From contig JAQSCR010000503.1 in NCBI GenBank assembly GCA_029945495.1, forward strand, positions 569 through 10,717: a stretch of 10,149 nucleotides of DNA. Direction: 5' to 3'. This stretch comes from Pseudolabrys sp. (lineage in GTDB: Bacteria > Pseudomonadota > Alphaproteobacteria > Rhizobiales > Xanthobacteraceae). Positions 1 through 5,059 of the stretch are shown here, one piece after another. Both the position numbers and the translations under genes were made by a program. The stretch's first letter is position 1, and each line of letters starts with the position of its first letter. The notes beneath the pieces are model-generated. The model did no database searches, had not been told where the DNA came from, and saw only the letters and a list, made by a program, of their open reading frames with translations.

Positions 1-2
1 TC

Positions 3-455
3 GAGGCGGGCGCCTTCGCGGACTATTGGGCGGCCGACTGGCTGCGCACCAGGCTCGAAGTGCGCCAGGGATTTGGCGGCCATCACGGCGTTGTCGCCGA
101 CTTGAGCGCCGATCTGGTGTTCCCGGTGACGAAGCAACTGACCTTGTCGGGCGGCCCGCGCCTGACCGGCGGCACCGCCGCGTCGATGAGCCCGTATTTC
201 AGCATCACGCCGGCGCAGTCGGCGCTGTCCGGTCTGCCGGTCTATGACGCGCGCGGCGGCCTGCGGTCCTATGGTCTCGGCACGCAGGCGACCTTTACTT
301 TCAACCGGAATTGGGCGACCGCGATCTTCTTTGAATATGAGCGCCTCGCCGGCGATGCGGCCAACTCGCCGCTGGTGACGCTGCGCGGCTCGCGCAATCA
401 AGTCCAGGTCGGTATCGACCTGACTTATTCTTTCAATGTTCCCGGGCTGTGGTAG
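3..455 (+). CDS. MipA/OmpV family outer-membrane protein, C-terminal part (5' end outside window)
   Basis: The open frame enters from the left edge and ends at TAG 453-455, giving 150 residues. MipA/OmpV proteins are outer-membrane beta-barrels; the founding member, E. coli MipA, is an MltA-interacting scaffold, but most homologs have no tested role. Visible hallmarks are alternating hydrophobic/polar strands, the segment around residues 59-85 (MSPYFSITPAQSALSGLPVY) followed by a glycine-rich turn, a late strand of the type FFEYERLAGDAANSPLV, and a final strand ending in LTYSFNVPGLW with a terminal aromatic residue, as expected for a barrel inserted by the BAM machinery. The signal peptide and first strands lie outside the window. 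A GTG at 60 is in frame, but the sequence before it continues the same barrel pattern, so it is not the start. The family assignment is by recognition of the C-terminal pattern; the specific function is unknown. Confidence 0.8.
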   Translation, partial: EAGAFADYWAADWLRTRLEVRQGFGGHHGVVADLSADLVFPVTKQLTLSGGPRLTGGTAASMSPYFSITPAQSALSGLPVYDARGGLRSYGLGTQATFTFNRNWATAIFFEYERLAGDAANSPLVTLRGSRNQVQVGIDLTYSFNVPGLW

Positions 456-510
456 TAGACAGTCCGCAAATCCTTGCCGAATTCCTTTCCAGTTCGAGTT
501 TTCCAATCCC

Positions 511-1416
511 ATGCGACTGATCCCTGTTTGCGCCGCGCTGCTTCTCCTGGCGGGCTGCGCCGAATCCACTCTCACGAAATCAAGCGACGTCTTTGGCGGT
601 TCCGGCGGCGCGGCTTCGGCGCGGCCGAAGGTGATCGTGGTCACCGATTTCGCGATTTCGCCGGACGTGCTGGTGCTGGACCGCGGCTTCACCACGCGGC
701 TGGAGCGCAAGATCGGCGCGTTCCCGACCTATGAGCGCAAGCAGCGCACGCTGGAACGGGTCAATGACGAGATCGTCGCGACCGTCGTCGCTACCTTGCG
801 CGAGGCCGGCCTCGACGCGCAGCCCGGCAGCGAAGAGGGCCTGTCGCTGTCCGAAAGCACTGTGCTGGCCAGCGGCAAGCTGCGGCCGAGCGACGCGGCG
901 GCAAAGAAAAATGAATACGGCATCGGCGGCGGCAAAGCCGGCGTCGTCGCCGACGTGACGCTGTCGAGCTTCTCCGGTTTTGGCAAACGCCAGTTGCTGG
1001 CGTTTAGCGCCGAGCCTTCCGGCGGCAAGCCGGCCGCTGGCAAGCAGGCGGCGCCCTTCAATGCGCTGGTGGCCGAAGCGCTCGCTTCCAACAAGGCCGC
1101 GCCGGAAAAACTCTCGGGCGATGTCGAAGCCGCCGCGCGCCGCATCGGCCGCGGCGTCGGCGATAAAATCGTCGCCTATGGCAAGACGCAAGGCTGGTTC
1201 AACGGCGGCGGCGAGGCGGCGGTTGCCGAAGCGGCGCCCGGCGCCGAGGAAAAGCCGGCCAGGCCCGCGGCTGCGACCCGCACGGCAGCGAAGCCCGAAG
1301 CCAAGCCCGAAGCTAAACCGGCAGCCAAGCCGCAAGTTAGGCCGAAGCCGAAGGCGGCGAAAAAGCCGGCGGAAGACGCCCCGGCGGATTCGGAAGACAC
1401 CCCGGCCGCGGATTGA
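511..1416 (+). CDS. DUF4410-like lipoprotein with Lys/Ala/Pro-rich tail
   Basis: The predicted protein has 301 residues. I chose ATG 511 because it gives a lipoprotein signal peptide, MRLIPVCAALLLLAGC, with lipobox LAGC and lipidated Cys16; the in-frame ATG at 436 overlaps the preceding gene and would bury this signal. No clear Shine-Dalgarno precedes 511. Residues about 38-165 resemble DUF4410: a strand PKVIVVTDF, a helix with VNDEIVATVVATLREAGL (residues 84-101), then a strand VLASGKLRPSD and a glycine-rich segment YGIGGGKAGVVADVTL. Members of that family are mostly uncharacterised envelope lipoproteins. Residues about 235-301 form a low-complexity Ala/Lys/Pro tail with KPEAKPEAKPAAKP repeats ending in an acidic stretch; such tails often span the periplasm or contact peptidoglycan (inference). 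It lies 55 bp after the MipA-like gene on the same strand, so co-transcription is possible. Gene reality is firm, the family call moderate, the function unknown. Confidence 0.75.
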   Translation: MRLIPVCAALLLLAGCAESTLTKSSDVFGGSGGAASARPKVIVVTDFAISPDVLVLDRGFTTRLERKIGAFPTYERKQRTLERVNDEIVATVVATLREAGLDAQPGSEEGLSLSESTVLASGKLRPSDAAAKKNEYGIGGGKAGVVADVTLSSFSGFGKRQLLAFSAEPSGGKPAAGKQAAPFNALVAEALASNKAAPEKLSGDVEAAARRIGRGVGDKIVAYGKTQGWFNGGGEAAVAEAAPGAEEKPARPAAATRTAAKPEAKPEAKPAAKPQVRPKPKAAKKPAEDAPADSEDTPAAD

Positions 1417-1461
1417 GCCTCTTCACCTCTCCCTGCGTGCGGGGCGGCGAAAAAAACCGGT

Positions 1462-1491
1462 TTGACAAGCCTATAGTCCTATGCTTATATT
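1462..1491 (+). promoter_or_regulatory. Housekeeping (sigma-70 type) promoter with no ORF downstream
   Basis: A perfect TTGACA (1462-1467) is followed after 18 bp by TATATT (1486-1491). In the alternative register TTATAT (1485-1490) the spacing is 17 bp, with a TGC just before it (1482-1484) that would make an extended -10. This matches the alphaproteobacterial consensus (CTTGAC-N17-CTATAT) well. Transcription would start near 1498-1500. No credible protein gene follows on the plus strand until msrA at 3237; a highly structured region follows instead. Confidence 0.55.
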
Positions 1492-1499
1492 CCCGCTGT

Positions 1500-1748
1500 C
1501 CGATCCGCCGAGGGCGCTGTCATGAGGCGTCATGCAAGTGGGATCGCCTTGATTGGGCCGATATCGGGTAAACCCGACATCGGCGACGCGGTGCCTGCGG
1601 GCAGAGGGGTAACGCACCCCTTGCTCCCGGGCGGCGCCGGGATCCGCCCGGGGACACTAAGACCCCCCGCGAGGAGCTCGCTGATGGTGCGAAGCAGCCT
1701 AAGTCGGCTAGCCGCCAAAAGCGCGGCCCGGACGCCGGAAGACACCGC
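1500..1748 (+). ncRNA. Candidate structured small RNA downstream of an orphan promoter
   Basis: The segment begins where the 1462-1491 promoter should start transcription and holds consecutive hairpins: CATGA/TCATG (1521-1525/1530-1534); a strong stem 1557-1568/1573-1584 with one mismatch and a TAAA loop; GGGGT/ACCCC (1606-1610/1616-1620), extendable through 1599-1603/1622-1626; a 9-bp stem 1626-1634/1644-1652 that shares base 1626 with that extension; and GCGAG/CTCGC (1669-1673/1677-1681). The reading frames through it have no ribosome-binding sites or recognisable protein. I could not match it to tmRNA (no tag coding sequence), SRP RNA (no GGAAGGAAGCAGC-type core), RNase P RNA or a tRNA. 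No T-rich terminator is visible, so the 3' end is a guess set at the next repeat. It could instead be a genomic repeat unit that carries a promoter. Confidence 0.3.
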
Positions 1749-1839
1749 GATGGAGCGCCGCGGGGCGCAGCGTCCTTCGCCAAAGGACGCACGCACCGCA
1801 AGGTGCGATGTTTGATGTGGCGCCACGCGGCGCTCCATC
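1749..1839. repeat. 91-bp cloverleaf-like palindromic element
   Basis: Perfect 14-bp outer arms (GATGGAGCGCCGCG at 1749-1762 and its reverse complement at 1826-1839) enclose three further symmetric units: a hairpin 1770-1777/1783-1790, a hairpin 1792-1797/1802-1807, and the self-palindrome GTGGCGCCAC at 1817-1826. The whole can fold as a multi-branched cruciform in DNA or RNA. It holds no gene. It looks like a dispersed intergenic repeat of rhizobial type (inference; only one copy is in this window). A small hairpin, CCCTCG/CGAGGG, follows at 1840-1857. Confidence 0.65.
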
Positions 1840-1930
1840 CCCTCGGCTTGTCGAGGGAGCGGAAAAAAGGAAGCCGGCGCCCCCGCGCCGTAAACAACAG
1901 GGGTGATGACGCGCGCCTGCTCCCCGCCAC

Positions 1931-2032
1931 CCTGAGGTGCGAGCGCGGAACGCGCGAGCCTCGAAGGGCGACGGCCCGAGAGACATCGGCCTCTCATCCT
2001 TCGAGGCTCGGCCTTCGGCCTCGCACCTCAGG
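1931..2032. repeat. 102-bp nested palindromic element
   Basis: Outer arms CCTGAGGTGCGA (1931-1942) and TCGCACCTCAGG (2021-2032) are exact complements. Inside are a GCGCG-GAA-CGCGC hairpin (1943-1955), a second 12-bp stem GAGCCTCGAAGG (1956-1967) with CCTTCGAGGCTC (1998-2009), a hairpin GGCC-TTC-GGCC (2010-2020), and a short GAGAG/CTCTC pair (1978-1982/1991-1995). The element is therefore a closed multi-arm junction with two perfect 12-bp stems. It is noncoding and, from memory of similar GAGGTGCGAG/CTCGCACCTC sequences, belongs to an abundant Bradyrhizobium-type intergenic repeat family. Confidence 0.7.
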
Positions 2033-2091
2033 ATGACGGAGATAGATTGGCTGTTTGAAAATTGAATCGGGGCCGCGGCGACAAATTCAAC

Positions 2092-2223
2092 TGTCGTCCC
2101 CGCGCAGGCGGGGACCCATACGCCGAGAACTTTCAATGAGGCAGCGCTTCAACCGGCTCGCTGACTCTTCTTTTACAAATCGCGGTGCGGAGGTTATGGG
2201 TCCCCGCCTTCGCGGGGACGACA
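2092..2223. repeat. Inverted pair of a 29-bp GC-rich element
   Basis: The element at 2092-2120 (TGTCGTCCCCG...ACCCATA) recurs in inverted orientation at 2195-2223 with 28 of 29 positions matching, separated by 74 bp. Each copy is itself a hairpin: GTCCCCGC pairs with GCGGGGAC around a 4-base loop. The right copy ends two bases before the stop codon of the moxR gene, so as RNA it forms a stem-loop at the 3' end of that transcript, but no T-run follows it on the minus strand. The pair could be two copies of a dispersed repeat or the ends of a 132-bp nonautonomous element. Confidence 0.75.
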
Positions 2224-2225
2224 AA

Positions 2226-3071
<846 letters not shown>

Positions 3072-3177
3072 GTATTTCCTCGCTATTTGCGGGCCGACAC
3101 TAGGCATGAGGCCGGTCGCGGGCAAGCCGAATTCGTGAGCGCCGGGAGCGGGTTGCTCGCACAAGCGTGATGGCAAG

Positions 3178-3208
3178 TTGAGTGGCTATTCTGGGCAGAG
3201 CCTATATT
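3178..3208 (+). promoter_or_regulatory. Weak candidate promoter for the msrA operon
   Basis: A -10-like TATATT lies at 3203-3208, 28 bp before the msrA start codon, with TTGAGT at 3178-3183 as a possible -35 box. The spacing of 19 bp is long, so the -35 assignment is doubtful. In the rest of the 165-bp gap between the divergent moxR and msrA genes I see no convincing moxR promoter and no operator. Confidence 0.3.
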
Positions 3209-3236
3209 TGAGAGCTTAGGGAAACGGGAGGATCGC

Positions 3237-3830
3237 ATGCGCCGTCTGTTCGTGGGTCTGGCCTTGTTGTTCGCATTGGCCGCGCCTGTCGCCGCGCAAG
3301 AAAAGGCCGTGGCGACCTTCGCCGGCGGTTGCTTCTGGTGCACCGAGAGCGATTTCGATCATGTGCCGGGCGTGCTGTCGACGGTGTCCGGCTATACTGG
3401 CGGCAAGGTGCCCAATCCCGGCTACGAGCGCGTTTCGGCCGGCGGCACCGGCCACGCCGAGGCGGTCGAAGTGACCTACGATCCGGCCAAGGTCTCGTAT
3501 CAGCAGTTGCTCGACTTCTATTGGCGCAGCATCGACCCGACCGTGAAGGATGCGCAGTTCTGCGATCACGGCAGCCAGTATCGCACCGCGATCTTTGTGC
3601 GCAGCGAGGAGGAGCGCAAGCTCGCCGAGGAGTCGAAGAAAAAGGTCGAAGCCGAATTGAAAAAGCCGATCTACACTGAGATCGCCGCCGCCGGGCCGTT
3701 CTACGCGGCCGAGGAGTATCACCAGGATTTCTATAAGAAGAACCCGACCAAGTATAAATTCTACCGCTGGAACTGCGGCCGCGATCAGCGGCTGGAACAG
3801 ATTTGGGGCCCGAAAAAGGGAGAAGGTTGA
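3237..3830 (+). CDS. msrA: Exported peptide methionine-S-sulfoxide reductase MsrA
   Basis: The protein has 197 residues. ATG 3237 follows GGGAGGA (3226-3232), an excellent ribosome-binding site. MsrA reduces the S-epimer of methionine sulfoxide in proteins. Residues 1-20 form a Sec signal peptide (MRRLFVGLALLFALAAPVAA, cleavage likely before Q21), so the enzyme should act in the periplasm. The catalytic motif GCFWCTE places nucleophilic Cys32 at the start of the mature domain, with a second Cys at 35. The family blocks GHAEAVEV (72-79) and DHGSQYRTAIF (110-120) are intact, and Cys180 in WNCGRDQRLEQIW is the likely recycling cysteine. The substrate-site residues E75, D110 and Y115 are at the expected places. 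It is the first gene of an msrA-msrB-msrB operon; its stop is 1 nt before the next ATG. The periplasmic electron donor is not encoded in the window. Confidence 0.93.
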   Translation: MRRLFVGLALLFALAAPVAAQEKAVATFAGGCFWCTESDFDHVPGVLSTVSGYTGGKVPNPGYERVSAGGTGHAEAVEVTYDPAKVSYQQLLDFYWRSIDPTVKDAQFCDHGSQYRTAIFVRSEEERKLAEESKKKVEAELKKPIYTEIAAAGPFYAAEEYHQDFYKKNPTKYKFYRWNCGRDQRLEQIWGPKKGEG

Positions 3831-3831
3831 T

Positions 3832-4380
3832 ATGATCGCCAACAGGATCAGCCGCCGTGGCCTGTTAACCGCCGGGGTGGCGCTCGGCGCGCTCGCGGCT
3901 TTCAATCCGTTTCGCAGCAGAGGAGCCAGGGCTGCGGCCTTGGCAGCAACAATGACAACAGCAAACGACACCACCGTCGACTTCAAGAAACTGTCCATCA
4001 CCGAATGGCAGAAGCGGCTGACGCCGGAGCAGTTCTATGTGCTGCGCAAGCACGGCACCGAGCGCGCCGGCACGTCGCCGCTCAACAAGGAAAAGCGCAA
4101 GGGCACTTTCGCCTGCGCCGCCTGCGACCAGGCGCTGTTTTCGTCCGACACCAAGTTCGAAAGCGGCACCGGCTGGCCGAGTTTCTGGCAGCCGTTGCCG
4201 AAGGCGGTCGGCGAAACCTCCGACCGGTCGTTCTTCATGACCCGCACCGAGGTGCATTGCAGCCGCTGCGACGGCCATCTCGGCCACGTCTTCAACGACG
4301 GCCCGAAGCCGACGGGACTGCGCTACTGCATGAACGGCGTGGCGATGAAGTTCGAGCCGGCGGCAGCATCTGCGACCTGA
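3832..4380 (+). CDS. msrB: Tat-exported peptide methionine-R-sulfoxide reductase MsrB
   Basis: The protein has 182 residues and begins 1 nt after the msrA stop, with GGAGAAGG inside the end of msrA as ribosome-binding site, so the two are probably translationally coupled. MsrB reduces the R-epimer of methionine sulfoxide. The N-terminus carries a twin-arginine signal, SRRGLL (7-12) followed by the hydrophobic stretch TAGVALGALAAF, with a likely cleavage near ARA (32-34); the enzyme should fold with its zinc before export to the periplasm. The catalytic domain starts near residue 50. Zinc ligands are Cys95/Cys98 (CAAC) and Cys143/Cys146 (CSRC). Catalytic Cys166 sits in RYCMNG. The substrate motif is GTGWPSF (112-118), where two-cysteine MsrBs such as E. 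coli's have GCGWPSF, so the usual resolving cysteine is replaced by Thr113. There is no other cysteine in the protein. Confidence 0.92.
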   Translation: MIANRISRRGLLTAGVALGALAAFNPFRSRGARAAALAATMTTANDTTVDFKKLSITEWQKRLTPEQFYVLRKHGTERAGTSPLNKEKRKGTFACAACDQALFSSDTKFESGTGWPSFWQPLPKAVGETSDRSFFMTRTEVHCSRCDGHLGHVFNDGPKPTGLRYCMNGVAMKFEPAAASAT

Positions 4381-4436
4381 TACCTTGCGGCCACTCAAGC
4401 AAAAACAAAAAGAAGCAACAGGAAGCAAAGAGAAGG

Positions 4437-4862
4437 ATGACCGGAACTATGTCCAGCACTGACACGATCGACTTCCATTCGCTTTCCGACGCCGATTGGA
4501 AGAAGCGCCTGACGCCTGAGCAGTACCAGGTGCTGCGTCACCACGGCACCGAGCAGCCCGGTTCCTGCGCGCTGAACTTCGAGAAGCGCGCCGGCACCTT
4601 CTCATGTGTCGGCTGCGGCCAGCCTTTGTTCAAGTCAGGCGAGAAATTCGAGAGCGGCACCGGCTGGCCGAGTTTCACCGACCCGCTGCCGGGCTCGGTC
4701 GAGGACACCGTCGACAATTCGCATGGCATGACCCGCACCGAGGTGCATTGCAGCCGTTGCGGTGGCCACCTCGGCCACGTCTTCCCCGACGGCCCGCCGC
4801 CGACCGGCCTGCGCTATTGCATGAACGGCGTGGCGATGAAGTTCGAGCCGGCGGCAGGCTAG
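4437..4862 (+). CDS. msrB: Second, apparently cytoplasmic, peptide methionine-R-sulfoxide reductase MsrB
   Basis: The protein has 141 residues from ATG 4437; ATG 4449 (MSSTDT...) is an equally good start, since AGAAGG at 4431-4436 touches the first ATG and lies 12 nt from the second. The frame is open further upstream only through the other msrB gene. No signal peptide is present, so it should act in the cytoplasm on R-methionine sulfoxide. Zinc ligands are Cys57/Cys60 (CVGC) and Cys105/Cys108 (CSRC); catalytic Cys128 lies in RYCMNG; the substrate loop is GTGWPSF (74-80) with Thr75 in place of the common resolving Cys. Unlike the exported paralog it has an extra Cys44 (GSCALN), a candidate alternative resolving cysteine. 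It follows the first msrB after a 56-bp A-rich gap and is strikingly similar to it in DNA, which points to tandem duplication. A strong terminator follows. Confidence 0.92.
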   Translation: MTGTMSSTDTIDFHSLSDADWKKRLTPEQYQVLRHHGTEQPGSCALNFEKRAGTFSCVGCGQPLFKSGEKFESGTGWPSFTDPLPGSVEDTVDNSHGMTRTEVHCSRCGGHLGHVFPDGPPPTGLRYCMNGVAMKFEPAAG

Positions 4863-4873
4863 GTCCCGGCGCT

Positions 4874-4901
4874 CCCGGCAGTTTCTGCCGGGCAACGGCA
4901 G
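4874..4901 (+). promoter_or_regulatory. Candidate enhancer (FlbD/ftr-like) for the sigma-54 hook promoter
   Basis: The perfect palindrome CCCGGCAG-TTT-CTGCCGGG (4874-4892) and a further CGGCAG at 4896-4901 place three CGGCAG half-sites in 26 bp. The palindrome centre is about 118 bp before the predicted flgE transcription start, the distance at which Caulobacter FlbD binds ftr sites on flagellar sigma-54 genes. The call rests on symmetry and position. The hairpin could also be an upstream arm of the msr operon terminator. Confidence 0.4.
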
Positions 4902-4913
4902 AATCAGTACGTC

Positions 4914-4945
4914 GCGGCGGTCCCTCAGGGCCGCCGCTTTTCTTT
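4914..4945 (+). terminator. Rho-independent terminator of the msr operon
   Basis: GCGGCGG (4914-4920) pairs with CCGCCGC (4931-4937), continuing past a bulged T4921 into CCC/GGG with a TCA loop, and is followed directly by TTTTCTTT (4938-4945, counting TTT at 4938-4940). It lies 51 bp after the second msrB stop codon and insulates the flagellar operon from it. Confidence 0.85.
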
Positions 4946-4957
4946 AAAACATTGAAA
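4945..4957. promoter_or_regulatory. Possible IHF binding site
   Basis: Read against the inverted IHF consensus YAANNNNTTGATW, the bases TAAAACATTGAAA match at all but one specified position. The site lies in an AT-rich stretch (4940-4974) between the enhancer-like palindrome and the sigma-54 promoter, where IHF bends DNA in Caulobacter flagellar promoters. The motif is degenerate and AT-rich DNA gives chance matches. Confidence 0.35.
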
Positions 4958-4974
4958 TAACTTAATTATTTTCG

Positions 4975-4989
4975 TGGCACGGCGATTGC
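4975..4989 (+). promoter_or_regulatory. Sigma-54 (RpoN) promoter of the flgE-flgK-flgL operon
   Basis: TGGCAC (4975-4980), 5 bp, TTGC (4986-4989) is an exact match to the -24/-12 consensus, with GG at 4976-4977 and GC at 4988-4989 separated by exactly 10 bp. Transcription should begin near 5001, leaving a 59-nt leader before the flgE ATG at 5060. It fits the known use of sigma-54 for hook genes in Caulobacter and in polar/subpolar flagellar systems. An AAA+ activator such as FlbD would be needed and is not in the window. Confidence 0.85.
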
Positions 4990-5017
4990 GGAGCTCTCCC
5001 CGGGATCGTGTGTGCCA

Positions 5018-5034
5018 GGCGCCATTCGGGCGCC
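5018..5034 (+). promoter_or_regulatory. Leader hairpin in the flgE mRNA
   Basis: GGCGCC (5018-5023) can pair with GGCGCC (5029-5034) across the loop ATTCG. It lies in the predicted 59-nt leader, 14 nt ahead of the GGAG ribosome-binding site at 5049-5052. It may merely stabilise the mRNA; FlbT-type post-transcriptional control of flagellar leaders is known in this class, but nothing here shows it. Confidence 0.3.
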
Positions 5035-5059
5035 GCGCAAGCGACAGCGGAGAATTGTC

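Noticed and set aside
436..510. Upstream start for the DUF4410-like lipoprotein at ATG 436
   Set aside because: It overlaps the MipA-like gene and would place 25 unrelated residues before a perfect lipoprotein signal that starts at 511.
580..1335. 251-codon open frame antisense to the lipoprotein gene
   Set aside because: It mirrors the Ala/Lys-rich coding strand, with Arg/Gly/Ala-rich low complexity and no start signals; the sense frame has a signal peptide and a recognisable domain.
1500..1748. Known RNA genes (tmRNA, SRP RNA, RNase P RNA, tRNA)
   Set aside because: The characteristic cores are absent: no tag-peptide coding sequence, no GGAAGGAAGCAGC-type SRP loop, no RNase P conserved start, no tRNA cloverleaf with a T-loop GTTCGA motif.
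1840..1870. Hairpin CCCTCG/CGAGGG next to an A-run (1862-1867) as a terminator
   Set aside because: On the plus strand the hairpin is followed by A's, and on the minus strand the T-run comes before the hairpin, so it works as an intrinsic terminator on neither strand.
1520..2136. Several overlapping open frames on both strands (for example 1530-1997 and 1708-2136 minus, 1522-1815 plus)
   Set aside because: They run through palindromic repeats, have Arg/Pro/Gly-biased composition, lack ribosome-binding sites and overlap each other. They are by-products of GC-rich noncoding DNA.
2092..2223. CRISPR-like repeat-spacer structure
   Set aside because: The two 29-bp copies are inverted, not direct, only two exist, and no cas gene is nearby.
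3216..4001. 261-codon minus-strand open frame over msrA and the start of msrB
   Set aside because: It is antisense to two clear enzymes with conserved catalytic residues and has no independent support.
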